DNA of 64,000 nt from JAIBCC01 sp963763855 (GCA_963763855.1 CAVXPU010000005.1:1488001-1552000), one strand, 5' to 3'. Numbered from the stretch's first letter, positions 48,462 through 57,118 are shown. The notes: generated by a model from the sequence alone, not told the origin. Numbers and translations: made by a program.

Positions 48462-50108
48462 TTACATTCCCATTCCCATTCCGCCCATGCCGCCTGGCAT
48501 TCCGCCGCCCATACCGCCGTCGCCTTTTTCGTCTGGAGCATCAGCGATCATTGCTTCGGTTGTGAGCATCAAGCCAGCGATCGACGCCGCATTTTGCAAT
48601 GCGGTACGTGTAACTTTCGCTGGATCGATAACACCTGCTTTTACTAAATCTTCGAAAACTTCAGTTGCAGCATTGAATCCAAAAGCCACATCTTTCGATT
48701 CGCGGATTTTTTCAACGATAACAGCACCTTCTTTTCCAGCGTTTCCAACGATTTGACGAAGTGGCTCTTCAACAGCACGTTTGATGATGTTTACACCAAT
48801 TTGCTCATCTGAATCGCCTTCAGCAACAAATGTATCCAAAACCTTTGCAGCTTTAACGAGGGTAACACCACCGCCTGCAACGATTCCTTCTTCAACCGCC
48901 GCACGAGTCGCATGCATTGCATCTTCAACACGAGCTTTTTTCTCTTTCATCTCGGTTTCGGTTGCTGCACCAACTTTGATAACTGCCACACCGCCGACCA
49001 ATTTAGCCAAGCGTTCTTGCAATTTTTCACGGTCGTAATCAGAAGAAGTTTCTTCGATTTGGTTACGGATTAATTTAACGCGACCTTCGATTGCTTCGCC
49101 TGCACCATCGCCTTCAACGATGGTTGTATTGTCTTTATCGACTGTAATTTTCTTAGCTTTTCCTAAGTCGTCAATCGAAATTCCTTCCAATTTAATGCCT
49201 AAGTCTTCGCTGATAACTTTTCCACCGGTCAAAACCGCGATGTCTTCCAACATTGCTTTACGTCTGTCGCCAAAGCCAGGTGCTTTAACTGCAGCAACAT
49301 TCAATGTTCCACGCAATTTATTTACAACCAATGTTGCAAGTGCTTCACCATCAACATCTTCTGCGATAATCAAAAGTTGTTTGCCAGTTTTAGCAACCTG
49401 TTCCAAAATCGGCAGCAAATCTTTCATCGAAGAAATTTTCTTTTCGTTAATTAAGATCAATGCGTTTTCTAAAACTGCTTCCATTCTTTCAGCATCGGTT
49501 ACGAAATAAGGTGAAAAATAACCGCGGTCAAATTGCATACCTTCAACAACTTCAAGTGAAGTGTCCATGGTCTTTGATTCTTCAACAGTAATAACACCGT
49601 CTTTTCCAACCTTTTCCATCGCTTGAGCAATGATCGTGCCGATTGTTTTGTCGCCGTTAGCCGAAACCGTTCCAACCTGTGCAATCATTTCGCCCGTAAC
49701 AGGTTTTGCCATTTTCGAAACTTCAGCAACGATTGCTGCCACAGCTTGCTCGATACCGCGTTTCAATGCCATCGGATTTGCTCCAGCAGCAACTGTGCGA
49801 ACACCTTCTTTGAAAATCGCTTGTGCCAAAACGGTTGCGGTAGTTGTTCCATCACCGGCTACATCAGAAGTTTTTGAAGCAACTTCACGAACCATCTGAG
49901 CCCCCATATTTTCTAAAGGATCTCTTAATTCAATTTCTTTTGCGACAGTTACGCCGTCTTTAGTAATAGTCGGCGAACCGAATTTTTTGTCGATAACAAC
50001 GTTGCGACCTTTTGGACCTAAAGTAACTTTAACAGCGTCTGCGAGTTGGTTTACACCACGCAAAATCGCCGCTCTCGAATCTTCACCATGAATAACTTGT
50101 TTAGCCAT
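48462..50108 (-). CDS. groEL: Chaperonin GroEL
   Basis: Starting at ATG 50108 with AAGGAGA about eight bases upstream, the protein has 548 residues and begins MAKQVIHGEDSRAA. A longer frame upstream (from 50174) reads through an intergenic repeat and is not real. It keeps the ATPase GDGTTTATVLA and ends in a Gly-Met-rich tail (GGMPGGMGGMGMGM). With GroES it folds proteins in the cytoplasm. It is the second gene of the groESL operon. Confidence 0.97.
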   Translation of the reverse strand: MAKQVIHGEDSRAAILRGVNQLADAVKVTLGPKGRNVVIDKKFGSPTITKDGVTVAKEIELRDPLENMGAQMVREVASKTSDVAGDGTTTATVLAQAIFKEGVRTVAAGANPMALKRGIEQAVAAIVAEVSKMAKPVTGEMIAQVGTVSANGDKTIGTIIAQAMEKVGKDGVITVEESKTMDTSLEVVEGMQFDRGYFSPYFVTDAERMEAVLENALILINEKKISSMKDLLPILEQVAKTGKQLLIIAEDVDGEALATLVVNKLRGTLNVAAVKAPGFGDRRKAMLEDIAVLTGGKVISEDLGIKLEGISIDDLGKAKKITVDKDNTTIVEGDGAGEAIEGRVKLIRNQIEETSSDYDREKLQERLAKLVGGVAVIKVGAATETEMKEKKARVEDAMHATRAAVEEGIVAGGGVTLVKAAKVLDTFVAEGDSDEQIGVNIIKRAVEEPLRQIVGNAGKEGAVIVEKIRESKDVAFGFNAATEVFEDLVKAGVIDPAKVTRTALQNAASIAGLMLTTEAMIADAPDEKGDGGMGGGMPGGMGGMGMGM

Positions 50109-50120
50109 AATATCTCCTTG

Positions 50121-50187
50121 TGATTTGGGATTTTGGATTTCAGATTTCGGATTTAATAATTCCGCAATCCGCATTCCGAATTCCGCG
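50121..50187. repeat. Repeat-rich groES-groEL spacer
   Basis: Imperfect repeats of GGATTT/GATTTGG followed by TCCG-type units fill the spacer between groES and groEL. A related tract lies in inverted orientation beyond the groEL stop (48433-48458). Such low-complexity tracts may fold; no coding content. Confidence 0.55.
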
Positions 50188-50188
50188 A

Positions 50189-50506
50189 TTATTTTGCACT
50201 TGCTCCTGCACGCTCAATGATTCCTAAGATTTCGTCTTCTTTCATAATCAAGAATTCGTCACCGTCAAGTTTGATCTCAGAACCGCTGTATTTTCCAAAA
50301 AGAACACGGTCGCCTTCTTTTACATCCAAAGTTTGACGCGAACCGTCTTCTTTGTATTTTCCGGCACCCGCCGCGATTACTTCGCCTTCTTGTGGTTTTT
50401 CCTTTGCCGAATCTGGAATGAAAAGTCCGCCTGCGGTTTTGTCGCTGCTTTCTTCAAGACGCTTAATGATTACACGATCGTGTAATGGTTTTATTTTTGT
50501 TGCCAT
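50189..50506 (-). CDS. groES: Co-chaperonin GroES
   Basis: The 105-residue protein has the mobile loop KTAGGLFIPDSAKEKP, the GKYSGSEIKLDGDEFLI roof and ends in DEILGIIERAGAS. It caps GroEL. It is the first gene of the operon, under the CIRCE element upstream. GGAGT lies before the ATG at normal distance. Confidence 0.97.
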   Translation of the reverse strand: MATKIKPLHDRVIIKRLEESSDKTAGGLFIPDSAKEKPQEGEVIAAGAGKYKEDGSRQTLDVKEGDRVLFGKYSGSEIKLDGDEFLIMKEDEILGIIERAGASAK

Positions 50507-50547
50507 TTTAGTTGGTACTCCTTATGAATTAGTAAAATTATTTGTGC

Positions 50548-50574
50548 TTAGCACTCTCTTTGTATGAGTGCTAG
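50548..50574 (-). promoter_or_regulatory. CIRCE operator of the groESL operon
   Basis: TTAGCACTC at 50548-50556, nine bases, then GAGTGCTAG at 50566-50574: the HrcA-binding CIRCE inverted repeat with only one mismatch from the consensus TTAGCACTC-N9-GAGTGCTAA. Indicates HrcA-repressed heat-shock control. HrcA itself is not in the window. Confidence 0.93.
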
Positions 50575-50581
50575 TTTACTA

Positions 50582-50602
50582 AAGAGGAAGGTAAAATGTC
50601 AA
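50582..50602 (-). promoter_or_regulatory. Probable groESL promoter -35 region
   Basis: On the minus strand TTGACA lies at 50597-50602 and a possible -10, TAGTAA, about 15 bases on, adjacent to CIRCE, which would let HrcA block it. The -10 assignment is less certain. Confidence 0.45.
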
Positions 50603-50765
50603 CTTAGCTTGTGAAAGTATTATTGAAGAAAACTTGATAATGGTCGTATCAGATTTTGTCAAAAGAAATCCGATAAACATAAACAAAAATAGCTGGTTGA
50701 GAGTATGTTTCATCCGGCTTGTAACATTAAAATCACAAAAGAACCTTGTCTTTACGAATAGCGAA

Positions 50766-51314
50766 TTACAAGCATTGTAAAGTTGGTCTAGGGGGCAGAG
50801 GAGGCTGATCAATTAAATCGATAACCGTGCAAGTGCACTCCGGATCGCAATTTGTGGATGGAACATCGCAAGTAGCTCCAATAAAATCTAAGCGAGTAGT
50901 TTGAGTTCCGCCCGGACAATCACATCCATTATTTCTCTTACAAACAAGCCCGGATTGAGCGTTTATTGATTTAGGAGCGACAAGTGTAATAATCGCAGGT
51001 AAAGCGAAAGCAGTTGCCGCAAATTGCATCAATAATTTTCTGCGGTTTGACTTATCAGTTGGAAGATTCGTCACAAATTCTTCTTCAAATAAGTTGTATT
51101 TTTGCAGTTCGTCAATTGTTAGTAAAATAAGATTGACGGGGAAGTTTGTGTTCTCTGAAATTATTTCAACCGAATTCGTGCCATTACAATTTCGCCAAAC
51201 TAAAGCGGCAGTTTTATTAAGGTTAAAGACCTTGTTATTTGTTAAGTCGTAAATCAATACCTCATTCTCGATTTCTTGGATTAATATTTTGTTATTTCTA
51301 GCTTTAGGTTTCAT
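50766..51314 (-). CDS. PqqD-domain protein fused to an export segment and Cys-rich tail (gene C)
   Basis: The 182-residue protein has an N-terminal PqqD-like domain (about residues 5-85; ILIQEIENEVLIYDLTNNKVFNL, then FPVNLILLTIDELQKYNLFEE), a twin-Arg stretch (SNRRKLLMQ) followed by a hydrophobic helix (FAATAFALPAIITLVAP) with an A-x-A-like end (NAQS), and an exported-looking tail with eight Cys. PqqD domains normally bind the leader peptide of a RiPP substrate. Here recognition domain and putative exported substrate are fused. Its start overlaps gene B by 4 nt. No radical SAM gene is near. Confidence 0.7.
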   Translation of the reverse strand: MKPKARNNKILIQEIENEVLIYDLTNNKVFNLNKTAALVWRNCNGTNSVEIISENTNFPVNLILLTIDELQKYNLFEEEFVTNLPTDKSNRRKLLMQFAATAFALPAIITLVAPKSINAQSGLVCKRNNGCDCPGGTQTTRLDFIGATCDVPSTNCDPECTCTVIDLIDQPPLPPRPTLQCL

Positions 51315-51514
51315 TTGATATTCCTTCTTCGATTTAAAATTGAAGCAATCTCAGCGATTGGTTTTTCACCATCACATTCACGCCAAACCATTGCACAGGT
51401 TTCGTTTAGTGAAAATGCTTTATTGATTTCCAAATCGTAAATCAAGACTTCATCACCAATTTCTTGAACTAAAATTTCAGGATTTCTAGCTTTTGGTTTT
51501 GTTAAATTATTCAT
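51311..51514 (-). CDS. PqqD-domain fragment or stand-alone PqqD-like protein (gene B)
   Basis: Only the first half of a PqqD domain remains: 67 residues, with ILVQEIGDEVLIYDLEINKAF and ETCAMVWRECDGEKPIAEIASIL, then a new tail NRRRNIK. It is very similar to gene A over this stretch at both DNA and protein level, but homology stops abruptly where A continues into SLRSEGLVNEE. It lacks the export segment and Cys-rich tail. It overlaps gene C by 4 nt (ATGA). Either a truncated duplicate or a short recognition domain that works in trans. Confidence 0.55.
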   Translation of the reverse strand: MNNLTKPKARNPEILVQEIGDEVLIYDLEINKAFSLNETCAMVWRECDGEKPIAEIASILNRRRNIK

Positions 51515-51536
51515 TGGCTATTCTCATTGTTAATTT

Positions 51537-52199
51537 TCAAGCACACGCACAAGCGTTAGGATCTGTTGCTGAGACAACAATTCTGCCCGAGCAACATAGA
51601 CCTGGCGGAGCAGAGATTGTGGGACAAATGGTGGGTGCATTTGGGTTGAAGCTAGTAATCACTATTGAGCCAGGAACAGCATGAGGATTATTATTGCCGC
51701 CCGTAACACAGCATCGGCGATTGCCCAGACCAAATGGATTCACGCAAAAACCGGAAGTGCATTGGTTATCTGCCGAGCAAGAAGAATTCAATCCGAGTAG
51801 AGCGTTTCCAGATTGTGCATTTGCCGCCGTCGGAGCAATTAGAGATGTTATAACGGGAATCGTCACCATCGTCGCAAACCCAACCTTCCTAATCACTTCA
51901 CGTCTCGACATTCCATTAAATTTGAGCGAAATGCCATCAGAATCCGCCAATAAATTCTCTTTCTGCAATGTCTCAAGTGCCAACCAAACGACTTCTTCAT
52001 TGACTAAACCTTCCGATCTTAGGCTTAAAATTGAAGCGATTTCAGCGATTGAATTTTCGCCATCACATTCACGCCAAACCATTGCACAGGTTTCATTTAG
52101 CGAAAATGCTTTGTTGGTTTTCAGGTCGTAAATCAAGAGTTCTTTATCAAGCTCTTGGATGACGATATTTTCTTTTCGTAACTTTGGTTTAGTGTTCAT
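51537..52199 (-). CDS. PqqD-domain protein fused to an export segment and Cys-rich tail (gene A)
   Basis: The 220-residue protein has a full PqqD-like domain (residues about 8-90; IVIQELDKELLIYDLKTNKAFSL, with LNETCAMVWRECDG and VVWLALETLQKENLL), then SRREVIRKVGF at 98-108, a hydrophobic helix (ATMVTIPVITSLIAPTAA) and NAQS. The tail beyond about 130 has ten Cys (NSSCSADNQCTSGFC, RRCC, LCCSG, NACACA), so it may be disulfide-linked or modified after export. The gene is first in a minus-strand operon with B and C and is divergent from a winged-helix/PD40 regulator. Confidence 0.72.
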   Translation of the reverse strand: MNTKPKLRKENIVIQELDKELLIYDLKTNKAFSLNETCAMVWRECDGENSIAEIASILSLRSEGLVNEEVVWLALETLQKENLLADSDGISLKFNGMSRREVIRKVGFATMVTIPVITSLIAPTAANAQSGNALLGLNSSCSADNQCTSGFCVNPFGLGNRRCCVTGGNNNPHAVPGSIVITSFNPNAPTICPTISAPPGLCCSGRIVVSATDPNACACA

Positions 52200-52351
52200 A
52201 TTTTAGGAAATCACATTTGAATTCCAGATTCTTACCTTAAATTCTTTGCGATACAGGGGTAGTTCGGCTCAGGTTAAACGTAAACTCCTTGCAAAATCTT
52301 GTAATTTATCCTAAATTTTTCTGTATTAATTCTGTAAAAAACCTGTAACGA

Positions 52352-54484
52352 GTGCAAAGTAAAGAAAAACCAACTATTTATTCTTTTGCCGATTTCAAAC
52401 TAATCCCTTCCGAAAAGTTGTTTTTGCGTGAGGGAGAGAGTATTCGTCTGCGGGCAAAGACTTTTTCCCTGCTTTTATACTTGGTTGAAAATGCAAATAA
52501 ACTGTGTGAAAAAGAAAATCTCATCAAGAAAATTTGGGGCGAAACGATTGTTGAAGAGGGAAATCTGAATCGAACAATTTCCGAATTGAGAAAAACTCTT
52601 GGTGATAGTTCCTCAAATCCTAAATTTATCGAAACTGTTCCACTGATCGGATATAGATTTATTGCGGAAGTTGAAACTACGGTCGAATCTGCGATTAACA
52701 TTGCAGACATTGAAGTTACAGAACTAGCTCAACAGCCGACAATCGAAAAACCAACGCCTGTATCGAAAAATCAAATTTGGAAACCTTTAATTTTTTCAAC
52801 AATCATCTTGCTTACTTTTTCGATAGTCGTGCTGGCAGCTTGGAAATTTTGGCAGGGAAATGAAAAAGTTAAATCAAGCAATTCGAGTTTAATTCAGTTG
52901 ACCTCAGATGATTTGGCTGAAAATGCCCCACATTGGACGACGGACGGTAAAATCCGATACAGACTCAACAAAAAAGATAGGGTTTCGGATTTTATGAAAA
53001 TTAATTCAGATGGAACTGAACAGATTAAAGAGGATGTTCAATTTTCGCCTGACAGTTCAAAAATCATTATTACTGACTCAGTTGAAAAGGCTTCATACAT
53101 TGCCGATGCTGATGGCTCAAATAAGAGAAAACTCCCGATTTTGCTGGGTAATATGGATTGGTCAAGAGTTTCTAACGAGATCGTGGCTCAGTATTTTCCT
53201 GAAGGAAAACGCGAGGCATCTGATATTGTCATCATCAATCTGGAAACCTTGGAGCTGGAAAATATTACTAATTCGCCAACCTTTGACGCTGACCCGGCGT
53301 TTTCGCCTGATGCCCAGGAAATTCTTTTTACCAGCACCCGTGATGGCAACGCTGAAATTTATTTGGTGAATCGTGATGGAACAAATGTTCGAAGATTAAC
53401 TAATAATCCGGCGTGGGAAAGTTTCGCTTCATTTTCACCGGATGGAACACAAATTTCTTATAATTCTGACCGCACGAACGAAAAGAATAACGTTTACTTA
53501 ATGAATTTGGATGGAATTGGTAAGGAAACTCCTTTGCCGACAGGGAATTACGGAAATTATGTGGGCAATGGAGCGTGGTCTTTTGACGGCACAAAAATCG
53601 CGTTTTCTTCGGATAGAAATGGTAATGAAGATATTTTTGTGATTGATGCTGAAATCAATAAACCCCGAAGTTTGATTTCAGATAATAATGCCGATTTAAA
53701 CTATCCTACCGTTTCAAAAGCTGGCAAATTAATAGTTTATCTTGCTCAAACGAATAGAGACAATTACGAAATTCGCTCGTTTGACATTGAAACGAAAAGT
53801 ATCCGAAAAATATATAGCCTAAAAAATGAAACGAATCTTTCTCTGTCGCCAGATGGTAAGACCATTGTTTTTCAAGAAAAAATTGAGGGTAATACGGAAA
53901 TATGTCTTATCGAGATTGATGGTTCAAATATTAGAAATATTTCTAAAAATCTAAGTATAGATGTAGGTGCAAAATTCTCGCCAGATGGTAGAAAAATTGC
54001 TTTTTTGTCTAATCGTGGCGAACAAGGTGTTTTGGACATTTACCTGATGAATTTTGATGGTGGTCATCAAACATTATTTTATTCCAGCAATGGTTTAGGA
54101 ACGAGTAATTCGCTGGATTGGTCAGCCGACGGCAAAGAAATTCATTTTTCAAATGACAAAGAAAATGGGCGAAATGGCAACTTTGAGATTTTCAAAGTTG
54201 CAACAGACGGAAATAAAGAAGTTACGCGTTTAACAAATCGTCCAAGATTCATTGATGAAAGTGTTTCTATCTCACCGGACGGAAAGAAAATCGCTTTTCA
54301 ATCTGGTCAAATTGGGAATTCTGAAATTTACATAATGAATTCGAATGGATCTGAGCGATTAAGGCTAACGAGAAATCTTGCTGATGATAGAAATCCTATT
54401 TGGTCGGCTGATGGCAAGAAAATTTATTTTTCCAGTAATCGAGACGGAAAATACCAGATATTTGCATTCTCAATTTCTGAATAA
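52352..54484 (+). CDS. OmpR/CadC-type winged-helix membrane protein with PD40/TolB-like propeller
   Basis: The 710-residue protein has an N-terminal OmpR-type winged helix (about residues 8-105; LRAKTFSLLLYLVENANKL, ending FIETVPLIGYRFIAEVE), one membrane helix (about 148-170) and a long periplasmic beta-propeller made of repeated S-P-D-G-x-x-I-x-F units (FSPDGTQISY, SWSADGKEI and others), the PD40 pattern. This is a one-component membrane transcription regulator. The start is GTG at 52352. It is divergent from the PqqD cluster, across about 150 bp, and could control it. Confidence 0.85.
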   Translation: MQSKEKPTIYSFADFKLIPSEKLFLREGESIRLRAKTFSLLLYLVENANKLCEKENLIKKIWGETIVEEGNLNRTISELRKTLGDSSSNPKFIETVPLIGYRFIAEVETTVESAINIADIEVTELAQQPTIEKPTPVSKNQIWKPLIFSTIILLTFSIVVLAAWKFWQGNEKVKSSNSSLIQLTSDDLAENAPHWTTDGKIRYRLNKKDRVSDFMKINSDGTEQIKEDVQFSPDSSKIIITDSVEKASYIADADGSNKRKLPILLGNMDWSRVSNEIVAQYFPEGKREASDIVIINLETLELENITNSPTFDADPAFSPDAQEILFTSTRDGNAEIYLVNRDGTNVRRLTNNPAWESFASFSPDGTQISYNSDRTNEKNNVYLMNLDGIGKETPLPTGNYGNYVGNGAWSFDGTKIAFSSDRNGNEDIFVIDAEINKPRSLISDNNADLNYPTVSKAGKLIVYLAQTNRDNYEIRSFDIETKSIRKIYSLKNETNLSLSPDGKTIVFQEKIEGNTEICLIEIDGSNIRNISKNLSIDVGAKFSPDGRKIAFLSNRGEQGVLDIYLMNFDGGHQTLFYSSNGLGTSNSLDWSADGKEIHFSNDKENGRNGNFEIFKVATDGNKEVTRLTNRPRFIDESVSISPDGKKIAFQSGQIGNSEIYIMNSNGSERLRLTRNLADDRNPIWSADGKKIYFSSNRDGKYQIFAFSISE

Positions 54485-54485
54485 T

Positions 54486-54755
54486 TTATTTTGATCTTCT
54501 TGAAATCAATCTTTTCCGGAGTTTGGGCGGAGTTTGATAAGTTGAAACCCTTTTCGAAAGTGTGTTGCGATGGATTCCGAGTGCATTTGCGGTATGTGAT
54601 AAATGGTCTTTGTAGCGTAATAAAGCCTTTTGAATGTATAACTTCTCAAATTCAGACATTGCTTCATTGAGCATAATTTGCCCAACCAGCATATCTTCAA
54701 TCAATTTTTCCATTCTCTCGCGGATTAACATTTTATTTTCTAATGGGTTAGACAC
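54486..54755 (-). CDS. Fis-type helix-turn-helix protein
   Basis: The 89-residue protein has a C-terminal Fis/HTH_8-like motif: EKLYIQKALLRYKDHLSHTANALGIHRNTLSKRV. The N-terminal half is a short helix. It starts with GTG at 54755, directly after the TAG stop of purC (TAG then GTG), so the two are translationally coupled; an ATG at 54731 is an alternative start. Without the AAA+ or response-regulator part, this is a small Fis-like DNA-binding protein; its targets are unknown. Confidence 0.75.
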   Translation of the reverse strand: MSNPLENKMLIRERMEKLIEDMLVGQIMLNEAMSEFEKLYIQKALLRYKDHLSHTANALGIHRNTLSKRVSTYQTPPKLRKRLISRRSK

Positions 54756-55673
54756 CTAATCGTTAGATATTTTCAGAATCAAATCATTTCCTGTCAACAG
54801 TTTGTAAGCTTCCAGATATCTCTTCGTTGTTGACTTAATAATTTCATCCGGCAAAGCTGGTGCCGGCGGAGTTTTATCCCAATCAAGTGTTTCCAGATAA
54901 TCTCGAACGAATTGTTTATCAAAAGAAGGCGGCGATTGACCGATTTGATATTTTTCGATTGACCAAAAACGTGATGAATCTGGAGTCAAAATTTCATCAA
55001 TCAGTAAAATATCGCCATTTTCGCCGAGTCCGAATTCAAATTTTGTATCGGCAATAATTATTCCTTTGGTAAGAGCATATTTACTGGCATACTCAAAAAT
55101 TCTAAGTGAAAGCGAAGCCAAATGTTTAGCAGTATCTTCTCCAACAATTCTGCCAAATTCACGTTCGGTAATATTTTCGTCATGCCCTGTTGCGGCTTTT
55201 GTGGCGGGTGTAAATATAGGTTTTGGCAATTTTTCTGCCTCTCTCATTCCCTTTGGCAAATCATGACCGCATATTTTTCCAGTTGATTGATAATCCTTCC
55301 AACCGCTTCCGGCGAGATATCCTCTGACAACACATTCGACAGGGAACACTTTCGTTTTTTTAACTAAAGTAGAGCGACTATTTAGCTCAGAATTCCTTCG
55401 GACAATATCGGGCATCTTTTCAAATTCAGACGTAAGCAAATGATGCTTTGTAAGATGTTCAATTTTGCTAAACCAAAAGCTTGAAAGCTGTGTTAAAACA
55501 GTTCCTTTGAGTGGAATTGGGCTTGGAATTACACAATCAAAGGCAGATATCCTATCAGTTGCAACCAATAAAAGACTTGTTTCATCAACTTCATAAACGT
55601 CTCGAACCTTTCCGCGATGAATAAGCTTTAGGTCGGCAAGATTTGTTTCAGATACAGTTTTTACTTTTGTCAT
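54756..55673 (-). CDS. purC: SAICAR synthetase (long form)
   Basis: The 305-residue protein has HRGKVRDVYEVDETSLLLVATDRISAFD, then VVRGYLAGSGWKDYQ, KAATGHDENIT, and DTKFEFGLGENGDILLIDEILTPDSSRFW, the PurC signature set. The long, yeast-ADE1-like form is common in this group. It joins aspartate to CAIR in purine synthesis. No other pur gene is adjacent; it is followed by a Fis-like gene in the same transcript. Confidence 0.95.
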   Translation of the reverse strand: MTKVKTVSETNLADLKLIHRGKVRDVYEVDETSLLLVATDRISAFDCVIPSPIPLKGTVLTQLSSFWFSKIEHLTKHHLLTSEFEKMPDIVRRNSELNSRSTLVKKTKVFPVECVVRGYLAGSGWKDYQSTGKICGHDLPKGMREAEKLPKPIFTPATKAATGHDENITEREFGRIVGEDTAKHLASLSLRIFEYASKYALTKGIIIADTKFEFGLGENGDILLIDEILTPDSSRFWSIEKYQIGQSPPSFDKQFVRDYLETLDWDKTPPAPALPDEIIKSTTKRYLEAYKLLTGNDLILKISND

Positions 55674-55936
55674 TATAGGTAATTCTAAAATTGTCTTTTG
55701 ATTTGAAAATTTTAGTACGAAAAGAAATATTGGTAAAGGATGTAATTAAATCTGTTAATTTTTTGAGAAGAAAGGTACAACAAAAGTAAATAATTCAAAA
55801 CAATGTTAAATTTATAGTGACAAAACGAATGGAATAATGCATAATATTTAGTTGTAGGAGTAAGCGAATTCAGGCTTGCTCTGAGTAAACACTTCGTCTT
55901 ACGGTTTATTCCTTAAAAATCTTCATCTAAGAACCC

Positions 55937-57118
55937 ATGAAAAAACACATTATTTTAAAAGCTAAATTCTATAAACTATTGCAATCGTTAGCGATATTAT
56001 GTATTTCCGTTGGCATTTCTTTCGCTCAGCAACCGCCGCCATTGCCTCCAAAACCTCTGGCAGAAGATTTTACATGGTGGTACATTACGCTTTTTGTCTT
56101 AATCGCAGGCTTGGCGGGAGCTATATATTGGAAGATAAAAAGTAAGAAAGTTGCCGATGTAATTGAGAAGAAAGGCGGCAAAAAGGATACCGAATTTGAT
56201 GCTGAAGAGGAGATGGAATGGCTTCGCAAGAATCAAAATATTGTTGACCGAAAACGAAAAAAAGCTCCAAAGAAAAAGGCATTAAACCTACCAAACACAA
56301 GCGGAGTTTTGAATGGAAATGGCTCGAATGGAGAAGATGCTGAAAATTCATATTCATTCGATGATCTGGAGACAATCCCGCTTCCTGTTTATTCAATAAA
56401 TCGCATTGAAAAATCAAAAACGTTCGCGAACTTACCTTTATCAAATGATGAAGCCTTGCTAAGTGCGATTGAGCAAACTCAAGATGAATATGAGGAAGAT
56501 GAAGAAATCCGGGATTTAGCGATCAGAATTCTCATGGCTTTTAGAACCCGTAATTCAATTGAATCGCTGTCGCAAATCGCAATATACGATCTTTCGTCAT
56601 CGTTAAGATCGAAAGCGGTTTCCGTACTAGCCGATTTTGACCACGAATCTGTCTTTGAAACCATTCTTTTGGGTTGTGCGGATCCTACGAGGGAAGTTCG
56701 TGCAGCAGCTGCGAGAGGACTGTCAAGACTTAGTTTTGATCGAACCAGTGCCTGGAGCAGAATTATCGAAACCAATGAAGAAGGGCGTATGAGGCAAGCC
56801 GCGAGAGCCGCGATCGAAGGCGGATTTGCTGAAAGATCTCTCGATAGATTGGTAAATCGCGATGCAAAATATGTCACAGAAGCATTTGTGTTAATTGCCC
56901 TGATTATAAAATCAGGAGAAGTGGATTTGATAATTGAAGCTCTAAAAAGTCATCGCGATATGAATGTCAGATTTGCGATTTTACACATTTTCAAAGTAGT
57001 TCGCGACAATAAAGTTCTCTCGCATCTCTATCATTTAATAGAGTTAGCAGATCTTCCAACTGAACTTAAAGCTGAAATCGATAAAACAATTAATGAAATG
57101 AGTCTTGTAACGGCATAG
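55937..57118 (+). CDS. HEAT-repeat protein with N-terminal membrane anchor
   Basis: The 393-residue protein has a hydrophobic signal-like start (ending ..ISFAQQPPPLPPK), one membrane helix (about residues 45-62, YITLFVLIAGLAGAIYW), a basic/charged linker (about 65-110), and a C-terminal alpha-solenoid (about 180-390) with repeats such as LRSKAVSVLADFDHESVFETIL, DPTREVRAAAARGLSRL and DMNVRFAILHIFK. It faces the cytoplasm through its linker and repeats. Likely a scaffold for an unknown partner. It has no close link to the neighbouring purC or uvrB. Confidence 0.7.
   Translation: MKKHIILKAKFYKLLQSLAILCISVGISFAQQPPPLPPKPLAEDFTWWYITLFVLIAGLAGAIYWKIKSKKVADVIEKKGGKKDTEFDAEEEMEWLRKNQNIVDRKRKKAPKKKALNLPNTSGVLNGNGSNGEDAENSYSFDDLETIPLPVYSINRIEKSKTFANLPLSNDEALLSAIEQTQDEYEEDEEIRDLAIRILMAFRTRNSIESLSQIAIYDLSSSLRSKAVSVLADFDHESVFETILLGCADPTREVRAAAARGLSRLSFDRTSAWSRIIETNEEGRMRQAARAAIEGGFAERSLDRLVNRDAKYVTEAFVLIALIIKSGEVDLIIEALKSHRDMNVRFAILHIFKVVRDNKVLSHLYHLIELADLPTELKAEIDKTINEMSLVTA

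Noticed and set aside
49120..49509. Long plus-strand frames antisense to groEL
   Set aside because: They mirror the conserved groEL frame; Ser/Ala/Thr-rich products without domains are typical shadows.
50109..50174. N-terminal extension of groEL
   Set aside because: It translates the spacer repeat; the usual MAKQ start with AAGGAGA lies at 50108.
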